This document shows, in pieces, positions 1 through 5,969 of a stretch of 29,592 nucleotides of DNA. Source of the stretch: a virus; IMG/VR virus record IMGVR_UViG_3300020424_000018, positions 1 through 29,592 of that record. One strand, given 5' to 3'. A program made the position numbers and the translations under genes. The first letter of the stretch is position 1, and the number at the start of each line of letters is the position of its first letter. Under the pieces are notes generated by a model, which saw only the letters and a list, made by a program, of their open reading frames with translations, made no database searches and had not been told where the DNA came from.

Positions 1-85
1 CCTCGGTCCAACTTTCGATTTCTACGATCTGAAGTCCGGTAGCTTGTTTTTTATTTAGTGAATAGATTGACGTTAGATCTAACAT
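1..85 (-). CDS. Partial CDS, N-terminal 28 residues of an unknown protein
   Basis: The ATG at 85..83 opens a frame that stays open to the window edge. The translation starts MLDLTSIYSLNKKQATG and no domain can be judged. The start is supported by GAAGGA, 8-9 bases upstream (minus-strand GAAGGAAAAAAATT-ATG). It overlaps the stop of the upstream gene by 7 bases, which suggests translational coupling. Confidence 0.6.
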   Translation of the reverse strand, partial: MLDLTSIYSLNKKQATGLQIVEIESWTE

Positions 86-387
86 AATTTTTTTCCTTCA
101 TTTATTAAGAGTTTTATATATTGATTCTTTGTGTGTATCGTTGCAACGATATCAAATTGTTTTCTATCTATTTGTGAAACAGGCCAGCTCTCTATCCGAA
201 TGACATGATCGTCATTACCTGATTGACGTCTCAAAACATATCTGGTCCGGTTGCTTATTTTGGCTTTATGTTGAAGCTTAAAATCTAACCTCGCCAAATG
301 ATCTAGATAGTCTGTTAGCGATTGAGCTTTTTCAAGATAGCTCCAATCTAATTTCGGAAGAAGTAAAATTGCGTTTCTTATATTCAT
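79..387 (-). CDS. Hypothetical protein, about 102 aa
   Basis: Unrecognised soluble protein rich in basic and aromatic residues, beginning MNIRNAILLLPKLDW. The frame extends upstream to an ATG at 438, but that ATG has no Shine-Dalgarno site. The ATG at 387 has AGGAAAAG just upstream and a plausible promoter (TTGAAA, 17 bases, TATACC at 400-428) immediately before it, so the shorter start is preferred. The gene overlaps the following partial CDS by 7 bases. No family was recognised. Confidence 0.6.
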   Translation of the reverse strand: MNIRNAILLLPKLDWSYLEKAQSLTDYLDHLARLDFKLQHKAKISNRTRYVLRRQSGNDDHVIRIESWPVSQIDRKQFDIVATIHTKNQYIKLLINEGKKLC

Positions 388-399
388 GACTTTTCCTAT

Positions 400-428
400 G
401 GTATAATAATTGACCGTGCGGGTTTCAA
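400..428 (-). promoter_or_regulatory. Candidate promoter for the gene at 79-387
   Basis: On the minus strand, TTGAAA (428..423) and TATACC (405..400) are separated by 17 bases, about a dozen bases upstream of the preferred ATG. The match is moderate and the dyad found at the other promoters is absent. Confidence 0.35.
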
Positions 429-442
429 GATTCCTCATCTGG

Positions 443-464
443 CGTGCAGCTTTCGAACTGCACG
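443..464. terminator. Hairpin between genes, terminator-like only on the plus strand
   Basis: CGTGCAG at 443-449 pairs with CTGCACG at 458-464 around an 8-base loop containing TTCGAA. On the plus strand it is followed by TTTTCTCTT. On the minus strand, where the genes are, no T-run follows, so its role is uncertain. It may be a processing site or an attenuating hairpin between the genes at 472 and 387. Confidence 0.35.
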
Positions 465-471
465 TTTTCTC

Positions 472-651
472 TTATTCTTTTTCTATTTGATATTTTGCTA
501 GCTCTTCGAGCTTCTTATCTACTTTTCTTATTGCAATCGTAGCTTGAGCTACATTTTTGCAGTTTCGGATCATAGTCAATTGATTCTTTATTTCTTTTCT
601 GAATTGAGCTACAGAAATGCTTTTTGTTCGATTGTTGTTGTCTTTTGGCAT
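472..651 (-). CDS. Hypothetical small protein, 59 aa
   Basis: The reading frame MPKDNNNRTKSISVAQ...KYQIEKE encodes a charged, Lys-rich, mostly helical-looking protein. Start choice is firm: AAGGAGATAATC lies directly before the ATG at 651..649. The start is 2 bases from the stop of the upstream gene (654-854), so the two are probably co-translated. Both are short, charged and helix-prone. No family was recognised. Confidence 0.65.
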   Translation of the reverse strand: MPKDNNNRTKSISVAQFRKEIKNQLTMIRNCKNVAQATIAIRKVDKKLEELAKYQIEKE

Positions 652-653
652 GA

Positions 654-854
654 TTATCTCCTTGTGAATCTAGCTACTGTTTTGAGTGAATTTAATTTCT
701 TATTTAATGTTTCGACTTCTGCATGAACTCGTTCAAACACGATCATGCCTGCTTTCTTTTCTCGCCAATGACTAGCATTGACCACTATACTAGAAGCTTC
801 TTCTAGCTCTACTAGTTTCTTATCTAGCTCTTTCTTTACTTGTTCGATAGTCAT
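654..854 (-). CDS. Hypothetical small coiled-coil-like protein, 66 aa
   Basis: The protein begins MTIEQVKKELDKKLVELEEA, and its heptad-like spacing of hydrophobic residues suggests an amphipathic helix or short coiled coil. The ATG follows the recurring leader ACGGAGAAAATT. Another small charged gene (472-651) follows after 2 bases. Function unknown. Confidence 0.6.
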   Translation of the reverse strand: MTIEQVKKELDKKLVELEEASSIVVNASHWREKKAGMIVFERVHAEVETLNKKLNSLKTVARFTRR

Positions 855-876
855 AATTTTCTCCGTTTATATTAAA

Positions 877-905
877 GTATTATGTATTATTTTGGCTTTA
901 TTGAA
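877..905 (-). promoter_or_regulatory. Candidate promoter for the gene at 654-854
   Basis: TTCAAT (905..900), 17 bases, TAATAC (882..877), followed by an ACGGAGA leader. The spacer carries AATAATACATAATAC, a degraded form of the dyad seen at the better promoters. Confidence 0.35.
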
Positions 906-912
906 GTACCTA

Positions 913-1047
913 TTAGAAAGGTACCTCAATTTCATTTCCTTCTTCATCAGTAGGAACTTCTTGATTTCCTTCTCCCTTGTCAAAGGTGCCATTTTCCTTT
1001 TCAAAGGTTTCTTGAGCTTCTGCGTTTTCTAGTGCTTGATAATCCAT
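913..1047 (-). CDS. Acidic 44-aa protein ending in an SSB-tip-like EIEVPF
   Basis: The frame starts MDYQALENAEAQETF and is dominated by Glu, Asp, Gly and Asn with almost no hydrophobic core, so it is probably disordered. The last residues are EIEVPF. This resembles the acidic-hydrophobic-Pro-Phe tip of bacterial SSB and of the SSB-like protein at 13701-14327, which ends NDIPF. The ATG follows AACAACAACGGAGA and a promoter at 1078-1105. Its own strong promoter and leader argue that it is a real gene despite its length. A role as an SSB-tail mimic is inference only. Confidence 0.6.
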   Translation of the reverse strand: MDYQALENAEAQETFEKENGTFDKGEGNQEVPTDEEGNEIEVPF

Positions 1048-1077
1048 AACATTCTCCGTTGTTGTTGTTATATATAT

Positions 1078-1105
1078 ATCTTAATACATTCTGTGTAATA
1101 TGCAA
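1078..1105 (-). promoter_or_regulatory. Promoter for the gene at 913-1047, with a dyad-like spacer
   Basis: TTGCAT (1105..1100), 16 bases, TAAGAT (1083..1078). The spacer contains ATTACACAGAATGTATTA, an imperfect dyad of the recurring operator type, and is followed by an AACAACAACGGAGA leader. Confidence 0.5.
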
Positions 1106-1220
1106 GTGTTATTTATACGAATTGCTGTATTATTTTCATATTTATTTTTGGCAATACGAAAATAGGCCGTCATATACAACAATATAGACGATCTACTTTT
1201 TTCAAAATAAATTTATTTTT
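1106..1220. other. Intergenic region downstream of the gene at 1221
   Basis: No gene is visible. The stretch holds a perfect 14-base AT palindrome (AAATAAATTTATTT, near 1206-1219) and an imperfect stem with one bulge (CGTCATAT / ATATAGACG type, about 1167-1191). Neither has a convincing T-run on the minus strand, so a terminator cannot be assigned with confidence. Confidence 0.35.
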
Positions 1221-1697
1221 TTATTGATGATCACACTTCATGAGCTGATCCCACTTGATCGGCTTGTGCAAAGGTTCACCAGTACGAACGGACCACCGGC
1301 CTGGAGCTTCATCCATACAAGCTTCCATACTACTATATGATTCAAAACTGATTATGTTGTTTTCCAAACTACTTCTGTAATCAGCTATAACGCCTTCCGT
1401 AGCAAATAACAGACCTATCAAGTGACCTTCACTAACCCCAATCAAAAAAATGCCCTGTGAAGTTGTTTTGAGCGAATCTGTCATTGAATCTTTTAATTTC
1501 ATATCATGAATATCTCCAACCGGTTCCCAGTCTTTTACTATCCATTTATCTTCATCCAGAACCCGAAACTCAAAGCTTATTTGTCTCATTTCGCTAACGG
1601 ATATTCGATCCTCTATAACTAGACTAGCTTGAGCATATCGAGTCTGTAAATATAGCGTTTTGGCTATGTCTATCATTTGTTCATTGAGTGATGTCAT
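1221..1697 (-). CDS. Hypothetical protein, 158 aa
   Basis: Unrecognised protein, mixed alpha/beta in appearance (MTSLNEQMIDIAKTLY...), with no membrane segment or signal peptide. The start overlaps the 3' end of the upstream gene by 17 bases and has only a weak site (GGAAATAGATC) before ATG. Coupling to that gene is therefore likely, and the two may act together. Function unknown. Confidence 0.6.
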   Translation of the reverse strand: MTSLNEQMIDIAKTLYLQTRYAQASLVIEDRISVSEMRQISFEFRVLDEDKWIVKDWEPVGDIHDMKLKDSMTDSLKTTSQGIFLIGVSEGHLIGLLFATEGVIADYRSSLENNIISFESYSSMEACMDEAPGRWSVRTGEPLHKPIKWDQLMKCDHQ

Positions 1698-2232
1698 GAT
1701 CTATTTCCGGTAATGTTACACTGATAAATTGTTCTGATACTTCTACATTTGTCAAACCTAGTAATAACATACGATCAATTAAGATCTGCATGTTCTTTCT
1801 TTGAATAGGACTATAGAAATTTAGAAAGGCCAACCATTTATCTAGTATATTCTGAAGTTGGGCCTCTGCTTTATTCTTTCTTTTCTGATTTGCAGCTTTA
1901 TCAAGTACAGACTTGAAAAGATCATGATCGGCCTGATATCCTGATTCTACTATCTTTTCTATACAACCTAGCTCATCAGATACCTTAAATATACAAACTT
2001 CACCACCTTGATTTTTGATAGATTGAGCTACTTCTATGATTTGATCTTTATATTTATCATTGAATACAAATAGCATTGAACTTTTCTGTAGCTGGACCGC
2101 ATGAAGATCTTCGAGTTTCAAATATATAGATCTTCTTACTTTGATTGAATTTTTTCCAGCTTCTAGATCTAGAACTGAACATTTTTTGCTCACTGTCGAG
2201 TTTTGAATATTAAATAATATGCATGAATACAT
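1681..2232 (-). CDS. Hypothetical protein, 183 aa
   Basis: Unrecognised protein starting MYSCILFNIQNSTVSKK. The N-terminal half looks alpha/beta (a strand-like LFVFNDKYKD followed by helices), and the C-terminal half is helical and rich in Lys, Gln and Leu. The ATG has a textbook AGGAGATTAAC upstream. It is the first gene of a two-gene overlapping unit with 1221-1697. No promoter of the recurring type is seen directly before it, so it may be read through from 2665. Confidence 0.6.
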   Translation of the reverse strand: MYSCILFNIQNSTVSKKCSVLDLEAGKNSIKVRRSIYLKLEDLHAVQLQKSSMLFVFNDKYKDQIIEVAQSIKNQGGEVCIFKVSDELGCIEKIVESGYQADHDLFKSVLDKAANQKRKNKAEAQLQNILDKWLAFLNFYSPIQRKNMQILIDRMLLLGLTNVEVSEQFISVTLPEIDHDITQ

Positions 2233-2263
2233 GTTAATCTCCTATTGTTGTTAAATTAAATAT

Positions 2264-2665
2264 TTAGAATCCTATAACGCCCCATTCTGAAGGATATAAC
2301 CAGGCTCCACCTTCTGCATAGCCCCAGAACATTCGTTGACCATATTGACGGTGTATGACGATATATGAAACGCCTTGATCGTCTTTCTTATATCTTGTAA
2401 AGTCCGAAGTGCTGATCCAGTATTCTTTCTTTATTCCATGTTTATCAAAATCGAATTTGATCTTGATGTTCATAGGAGTGACTTCTATAACTTCTACAAA
2501 ATAAATAGTCATAAATCCGGCCTTAGTGGCCTCAAATGATTTGCTAAGGCCTCCAGTCTTTTTATACTTCTTCAACCGGTCGCCAAGCTCTATATACTTT
2601 GACCAGATACCAACAGCTTCCGTTGGTACATTTACAGTGTAACAATTCCAATATTCATTATGCAA
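2264..2665 (-). CDS. Hypothetical protein, 133 aa, with a TTG start
   Basis: The protein has a compact, beta-rich look with several Trp and Tyr (MHNEYWNCYTVNV... GGAWLYPSEWGVIGF) and no recognised family. The start codon is TTG at 2665..2663. Its leader is AACGGAGAAAAAA, which places GGAG 6 bases before TTG, the spacing used at the ATG starts of this genome. The only nearby ATG is out of frame and closes after a few codons. A promoter with a -35 of TTGACG sits upstream at 2690-2719. Confidence 0.65.
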   Translation of the reverse strand: MHNEYWNCYTVNVPTEAVGIWSKYIELGDRLKKYKKTGGLSKSFEATKAGFMTIYFVEVIEVTPMNIKIKFDFDKHGIKKEYWISTSDFTRYKKDDQGVSYIVIHRQYGQRMFWGYAEGGAWLYPSEWGVIGF

Positions 2666-2689
2666 TTTTTTCTCCGTTGGTTATAAGTA

Positions 2690-2719
2690 CTTATATCATT
2701 TTGTATTATAGATCGTCAA
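2690..2719 (-). promoter_or_regulatory. Promoter for the gene at 2264-2665, in the divergent gap
   Basis: TTGACG (2719..2714), 18 bases, TATAAG (2695..2690). The spacer contains TAATACAAAATGATA, shared almost exactly with the promoters near 5972 and 26141. A perfect 14-base palindrome (TATAAGTACTTATA, 2682-2695) overlaps the -10 box and could be an operator serving both divergent genes. Confidence 0.5.
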
Positions 2720-2747
2720 GTTTTTTTTAATTAATTTCAGGTTTCTT

Positions 2748-3116
2748 ATGACAGATAATTATCCAATTCCGGTTTTGTTTATTCAAGATAAATTTTTACT
2801 TCACAAGGTATATCATAAGAATCAAATACTAGATCTTATAGATGATGATCATGAAATACAGGAAGAGCTTCTAGACGCTGATACAGTTGTTCAAATACTT
2901 GAAATGGCACGAGTTAACGCATTGAATAACAATATACCACAGCTAACCGAATTCATTGAAACATGGCGTATTTTGGGCTACAATGAGCTAGATGATTACT
3001 TGATATTATATAGTGAATCATCCGAGCGGTTCAATGCAAAGGCCAGCATGTTTCTCAATAAACCAATATCCGGCCTTGTTGCAGTAATACCGCAAGAGTT
3101 ATACTTGAGATTGTAG
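2748..3116 (+). CDS. Hypothetical protein, 122 aa, the only plus-strand gene
   Basis: Unrecognised, acidic, helix-rich protein (MTDNYPIPVLFIQDKFLLH...). Reality is supported by its length, a normal residue composition and the lack of any competing minus-strand frame over the same bases. The upstream site is weak (CAGGTTTCTT-ATG). It diverges from the gene at 2264-2665 across an 82-base gap holding a palindrome and a promoter, and converges on the gene at 3127, from which it is separated by 10 bases. Being alone on this strand it could be expressed at a different time from its neighbours, perhaps as an early or regulatory gene. That is inference. Confidence 0.65.
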   Translation: MTDNYPIPVLFIQDKFLLHKVYHKNQILDLIDDDHEIQEELLDADTVVQILEMARVNALNNNIPQLTEFIETWRILGYNELDDYLILYSESSERFNAKASMFLNKPISGLVAVIPQELYLRL

Positions 3117-3126
3117 GGATAGGGCC

Positions 3127-3378
3127 CTATTTGATACAAGTCAATACAAACTTATAGATATACTGAATATCATTGATTTGCTCTAAAGATAGAGCACGAC
3201 TATCCAGATGAGCCTTAAGCTCATTCATTGTCTTTTTCAAAGACATAGTAGTACAAGCGTCTACTACTTGAAAAGCTTTGAAATCTTCACCAGCTTCCAA
3301 ATATAGAGCTATATCTACAATGAAACCTCTAGCACGAGGAGAAAGAGAAAGATTAAGAAGAGAAGAGAAGAAAGACAT
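3127..3378 (-). CDS. Hypothetical protein, 83 aa
   Basis: Helical protein (MSFFSSLLNLSLSPRARGFIV...) with no recognised domain. The start is clear: GGAGGTTCTT-ATG. The Shine-Dalgarno lies in a small hairpin (AACCT-TCGG-AGGTT, about 3382-3395), so initiation could be modulated by structure, though the stem is only 5 bp. It follows 3407-3595 by 28 bases and is probably co-transcribed with it. Confidence 0.6.
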   Translation of the reverse strand: MSFFSSLLNLSLSPRARGFIVDIALYLEAGEDFKAFQVVDACTTMSLKKTMNELKAHLDSRALSLEQINDIQYIYKFVLTCIK

Positions 3379-3406
3379 AAGAACCTCCGAAGGTTATAGA
3401 GTTAGA

Positions 3407-3595
3407 TTATTGAACAGTGATAACTAGAACAGATTCACCGGTTGGTTCGCACTCATCATCAAAGAGAGGGCATAGCATTTCTTGAACAGGTACAAGGCCT
3501 TTTTCGTTGATGATTTCCATAGCTACCTTTCTTTCGCTAGAGATAGCGATAATGGTTCCATTCTCTGTTGTGATTTCTACTGATTGATATCTCAT
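3407..3595 (-). CDS. Hypothetical protein, 62 aa
   Basis: Beta-rich small protein (MRYQSVEITTENGTII... VLVITVQ) with no recognised family. The ATG is preceded by AACAACGGAGATTCAA and a promoter at 3628-3655, so it heads its own short transcript together with 3127-3378. Confidence 0.6.
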   Translation of the reverse strand: MRYQSVEITTENGTIIAISSERKVAMEIINEKGLVPVQEMLCPLFDDECEPTGESVLVITVQ

Positions 3596-3627
3596 TTGAA
3601 TCTCCGTTGTTGATTGCTTATATATAT

Positions 3628-3655
3628 ATTCTAATACATATTACGTTAGATGTAA
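3628..3655 (-). promoter_or_regulatory. Promoter for the gene at 3407-3595
   Basis: TTACAT (3655..3650), 16 bases, TAGAAT (3633..3628). It is followed by TATATATATAAGCAATCAACAACGGAGA, split here into its parts: an AT-rich start region and the common leader. The spacer holds a partial dyad (TAACG..., TGTATTA). Confidence 0.45.
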
Positions 3656-3716
3656 ATAGTTCAAAGTGTTTTTTTTCAAAATAATTTCATTTTTTTTCAA
3701 TAAATATTTTGCACTG

Positions 3717-3733
3717 CGGATATAACGGCCTGG
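3717..3733. repeat. Intergenic element CGGATATAACG plus CGGCCTGG, copy 1
   Basis: CGGATATAACG at 3717-3727 is immediately followed by CGGCCTGG (3726-3733, overlapping). An inverted copy of the 11-mer with the same CGGCCTGG downstream is at 4518-4538, and a related CGGATTTAAGGCCTGGTT lies at 7363-7380. All three are in gene-free gaps. Confidence 0.45.
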
Positions 3734-3743
3734 TTGCTGATCG

Positions 3744-3769
3744 AAAAAGATCGAGATCGTGATCTTTTT
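3744..3769. terminator. Bidirectional intrinsic terminator
   Basis: AAAAAGATC (3744-3752), an 8-base loop, then GATCTTTTT (3761-3769), with further T on the plus side to 3772. The A and T arms make it usable in both directions. It lies in the gap downstream of the gene at 3875-4159. Confidence 0.6.
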
Positions 3770-3807
3770 TTTCAGCTGATACAATTTTTTCATACAAAAC
3801 TAGAACA

Positions 3808-3834
3808 ACCTCCAAAGAAGGAGGTCGTTTTTTT
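3808..3834 (+). terminator. Intrinsic terminator with a T-run on the plus strand
   Basis: ACCTCC (3808-3813), loop AAAGAA, GGAGGT (3820-3825), CG, then seven T (3828-3834). On the minus strand only a weaker TTGTTCTAGTTTT follows the stem. A good plus-strand terminator among minus-strand genes implies a plus-strand transcript reaching this point. Confidence 0.55.
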
Positions 3835-3874
3835 GTGATGTGGTGAGCTTAGCATAATAATGCTTTTTGTATTC

Positions 3875-4159
3875 TTATCTGTTACTTCTGTAAGGTTGCC
3901 ATTCCCCATCCATATCTTCATAATGACTATTATCTGGTACGAGATTGCTTTGATAGTCTGAATCATCATCTGAATCATAATAACTTGAAAAATCGTATGT
4001 TTCACCATTCATATCAAAGCTGATAACATTATCAAGATATTCATCTTGTATGTATTGTACTATGGTTTCTATATCTTCAACATCTACTTCATTTGTATCA
4101 ATTTGAAGTGATGTTGGTATATCTCCAAATTGACAGATGATATTTGTTACTAGAATCAT
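3875..4159 (-). CDS. Acidic hypothetical protein, 94 aa
   Basis: Strongly acidic protein (MILVTNIICQFGDIP...) with a Tyr-Ser-Asp-rich segment (YYDSDDDSDYQ) around residues 60-70, probably flexible. The ATG follows AACGGAGATAAAA, the usual leader. It begins 44 bases after the stop of 4204-4386, so the two form one transcript. An alternative frame over the 3' half is a shadow. Function unknown; acidic small phage proteins include DNA mimics and inhibitors, but nothing here proves that. Confidence 0.6.
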   Translation of the reverse strand: MILVTNIICQFGDIPTSLQIDTNEVDVEDIETIVQYIQDEYLDNVISFDMNGETYDFSSYYDSDDDSDYQSNLVPDNSHYEDMDGEWQPYRSNR

Positions 4160-4203
4160 TTTTATCTCCGTTGTAATAGGGGCCGTGGCCCCTTGTTAGT
4201 TGA

Positions 4204-4386
4204 TTATTTAGCGATTGTGATAGAACCAGAAGCTACCAAGATTCGAGCTGCTGGGACAGCTACGGCAAGGCCGAAACCTGCGAACTTTATGGTCTTAACT
4301 ACATCCAAAAAGGTGAAGTCATCAGCTGAACCAATGATATCAAAGGTTACAAGGTTGTTAGCGGTGTCGATAGTGATGTAAGACAT
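4204..4386 (-). CDS. Small protein with a hydrophobic C-terminal half, 60 aa
   Basis: MSYITIDTANNLVTFDIIG is followed from about residue 35 by FAGFGLAVAVPAARILVAS, rich in Ala, Val, Leu and Gly. It may be a single membrane span or a buried beta-alpha element. The ATG follows ATCGGAGATTAAAA and the best-conserved promoter of the window (4440-4468). It is the first gene of a transcript that includes 3875-4159. An opposite-strand frame over the same bases is judged a shadow because it lacks a ribosome-binding site. Confidence 0.6.
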   Translation of the reverse strand: MSYITIDTANNLVTFDIIGSADDFTFLDVVKTIKFAGFGLAVAVPAARILVASGSITIAK

Positions 4387-4439
4387 TTTTAATCTCCGAT
4401 TTTTTAAGTTTAAAGTTGTTGTTGATTGCTTATATAGTA

Positions 4440-4468
4440 ATCTTATAACACAGAACGTATTATGTCAA
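4440..4468 (-). promoter_or_regulatory. Promoter with a near-perfect operator dyad (reference copy)
   Basis: TTGACA (4468..4463), 17 bases, TAAGAT (4445..4440). The spacer carries ATAATAC-GTTCT-GTGTTAT, an inverted repeat with one asymmetric position per arm. The dyad lies between the -35 and -10 boxes, where a bound protein would block polymerase. Confidence 0.65.
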
Positions 4469-4517
4469 GCAAATAATAAACTTTTTTTATATTTATTTCA
4501 AAAAAAATATTGTATGT

Positions 4518-4538
4518 CGTTATATCCGAACGGCCTGG
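4518..4538. repeat. Intergenic element, copy 2 (11-mer inverted)
   Basis: CGTTATATCCG (4518-4528) is the reverse complement of the 11-mer at 3717, and CGGCCTGG follows at 4531-4538 in the same direction as in copy 1. It lies directly beyond the T-run of the terminator at 4549-4577. Confidence 0.45.
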
Positions 4539-4541
4539 CCC

Positions 4542-4577
4542 AAAAAAAAAGTAGGATCTATCCACAAGATCCTACTT
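4542..4577 (-). terminator. Strong intrinsic terminator of the 4692-5940 gene group
   Basis: AAGTAGGATCT (4549-4559) and AGATCCTACTT (4567-4577) form a perfect 11-bp stem with a 7-base loop. On the minus strand it is followed by an uninterrupted run of T (bases 4550..4542, partly within the stem). Confidence 0.85.
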
Positions 4578-4691
4578 CATACGAAAATAAATAAAAACAA
4601 TCTATATTTTTTGATTCTAGTTAAGGGAGCGATTAGCTCCGAATTAAAAAAATAATGATTAAGTTTCTACAGAATAACACACAATGATAGA
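4578..4691. other. Gap between terminator and the gene at 4692
   Basis: No gene is seen. A small hairpin (GGAGC-GATTA-GCTCC, about 4626-4640) has no T-run. Minus-strand CATAATCTATCATTGTGTGTTATTC near 4672-4696, split as CATAATC..., ...GTGTTAT, looks like a degraded copy of the recurring promoter dyad just after the stop codon. Confidence 0.35.
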
Positions 4692-5300
4692 TTATGCACT
4701 TCTTTTTTCTGTAATATGATCAATGATTCGGATACGAAGATCTAATTTGTTGATCAATAAGTTGTAACTTCTTATTTCATCTTCTATATTCATCTTTCTA
4801 TGATTCTTTTCAATGAGCTGTTTTTCTTCAAGTAGTACAACCATCTTTATTTCAATCTGTTCTTTCAGTGTTTCTAATTCATTTAATGAATAGTCTTTTA
4901 TCTCGTTATAGAATACTTGATCTTCTTCTATGATCTGTTGTGTAAAGTTATTTCTTCTCATTTCACCATATCGATCTGTTATTCTTTTCAATAAGTGTTC
5001 AAGCTGCAGCTGTATCTTTTCAATATCATCAACGTCATTCTTTAATGTAGCTGGAATCTGCTTAAAATACTGTTCTACGGTACTCAAACAGAAGTCATTT
5101 GATATCTGTCTAGTAGATGGATCAATCAACGTATGACCTAAATTCTGCCATATATCATTGAGCTTACTCATGTTTTTCATATAGGTTCTTCTATAGAAGT
5201 TCTTTTGATCTTTGACGATCTTATCTACTTCTAACAGTTGATCGATATCTGAAGCTTCTTCTATCATTTGTTTCAGTGTTTCAATTGGTATAATATTCAT
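4692..5300 (-). CDS. Coiled-coil-rich hypothetical protein, 202 aa
   Basis: Almost entirely helical and highly charged. Leu/Ile heptads are visible from about residue 90 onward (VDDIEKIQLQLEHLLKRI, then LNELETLKEQIEIKMVVL), consistent with a long coiled coil. A DUF or functional family is not recognised. AAGGAGATAAATA precedes the ATG, which touches the stop codon of the upstream gene. It is the last gene before the strong terminator at 4542-4577. Such proteins can be structural, scaffolding-like or DNA-bridging; the sequence does not decide. Confidence 0.65.
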   Translation of the reverse strand: MNIIPIETLKQMIEEASDIDQLLEVDKIVKDQKNFYRRTYMKNMSKLNDIWQNLGHTLIDPSTRQISNDFCLSTVEQYFKQIPATLKNDVDDIEKIQLQLEHLLKRITDRYGEMRRNNFTQQIIEEDQVFYNEIKDYSLNELETLKEQIEIKMVVLLEEKQLIEKNHRKMNIEDEIRSYNLLINKLDLRIRIIDHITEKRSA

Positions 5301-5426
5301 TTATTTATCTCCTTTATTCTGTTCTAGTTGTTCTATTTTGAGTTCTAGGTATCGAGCTAGCAACGTCATAACATAAGACGCTTTATCAGCTAGTTCTGTG
5401 TACCTTCTGGATGATAGTGGATTCAT
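5301..5426 (-). CDS. Hypothetical small protein, 41 aa
   Basis: MNPLSSRRYTELADKASYVM..., helical and amphipathic. The longer frame opens at 5486, but only the ATG at 5426..5424 has a strong site (AAAGGAGCTAAC). Its ATG overlaps the TGA of the upstream gene (ATGA), and its TAA abuts the ATG of the downstream one, so translation of all three is probably coupled. Confidence 0.6.
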   Translation of the reverse strand: MNPLSSRRYTELADKASYVMTLLARYLELKIEQLEQNKGDK

Positions 5427-5605
5427 GTTAGCTCCTTTGGTAGCAGTATGAAAACAAATGTTATTTGTGTACCGGAATCTTTCCAATATAAAGATCCTCG
5501 TTTATCTGGAAATAGATGAAGCTCCCCATATTTGGTTATAGAAGCTTCATCCAGGCCGAAGCCGGCCTCTTGAATATCAAGTTTGGATATCAATGCCGTA
5601 TACAT
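5423..5605 (-). CDS. Hypothetical small protein, 60 aa
   Basis: MYTALISKLDIQEAGF... with mixed alpha/beta character. Two starts are possible, 5620 and 5605. The second has CGAGAAAATA-ATG, close to the usual ACGGAGAAAAT leader, and is preferred. The gene overlaps its upstream neighbour by 29 bases and its downstream one by 4. Function unknown. Confidence 0.55.
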   Translation of the reverse strand: MYTALISKLDIQEAGFGLDEASITKYGELHLFPDKRGSLYWKDSGTQITFVFILLPKELT

Positions 5606-5780
5606 TATTTTCTCGAACATGGTTATAGTTATTTATATGCTGATCGTTTAGATACAAGATCTTGTATTCAGCTGCTGATTCTTTTAGGATACCAGCTAGA
5701 TATAGCCTAGCTGCTGACTCAGTATTGAATAGATAAAATTCTGTGTCCTGTCCTGATACAGTTATTGAAAGTAAATACAT
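5577..5780 (-). CDS. Hypothetical small protein, 67 aa
   Basis: MYLLSITVSGQDTEFYLF..., a beta-strand-like N-terminus followed by an Ala-rich helix. The start is secured by GGGAGGTGTAAA-ATG. That Shine-Dalgarno lies inside the last codons of the upstream gene, so the two are tightly linked. No family recognised. Confidence 0.6.
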   Translation of the reverse strand: MYLLSITVSGQDTEFYLFNTESAARLYLAGILKESAAEYKILYLNDQHINNYNHVRENNVYGIDIQT

Positions 5781-5781
5781 T

Positions 5782-5940
5782 TTACACCTCCCAAAGATGA
5801 AGCAATCGAGTGCCTTTTATATTTCGCTCTATTCCGCTATCAAATTTAACTGTGTACCAGTCATTTAAACAGGACACTTCCCATTTAATAACACCATAGC
5901 CTAAGGTTTGATGAAAAACTCTATCTCCGATACCAAACAT
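5782..5940 (-). CDS. UvrD/PcrA Tudor-like mini-domain protein, 52 aa
   Basis: The sequence MFGIGDRVFHQTLGYGVIKW, a strand, then YTVKFDSGIERNI and RLLHL, has the pattern of the small SH3/Tudor-like domain at the C-terminus of UvrD/PcrA helicases (GDxVxHxxFGxGxV, then VxFxDG, then L). In those helicases the domain mediates contacts with RNA polymerase. Here it stands alone as a complete gene, preceded by ACGGAGAAAATT and a good promoter at 5970-6000. An interaction with host RNA polymerase or a helicase partner is inference from the resemblance. Confidence 0.55.
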   Translation of the reverse strand: MFGIGDRVFHQTLGYGVIKWEVSCLNDWYTVKFDSGIERNIKGTRLLHLWEV

Positions 5941-5969
5941 AATTTTCTCCGTTGTGTTGAAGTGATACT

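Larger units (their letters stand above)
3596..3874. other. Intergenic gap holding promoter, repeat and two terminators
   Basis: No coding frame with a ribosome-binding site was found. The gap contains the promoter at 3628-3655, the CGGATATAACG/CGGCCTGG element and the two terminators listed separately. Confidence 0.6.

Noticed and set aside
440-470. tRNA T-arm-like hairpin with TTCGAA in the loop
   Set aside because: The loop has 8 bases instead of 7, and no D-arm, anticodon arm or acceptor stem can be drawn around it on either strand.
3117-3130. ATAGGGCCCTAT palindrome as a terminator between convergent genes
   Set aside because: The perfect palindrome leaves no loop, and no T-run follows on either strand.
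3790-4008. Minus-strand frame of 72 codons overlapping the acidic 94-aa gene
   Set aside because: Poor residue composition, no ribosome-binding site, and it runs through both intergenic terminators' neighbourhood; the other frame has the standard leader.
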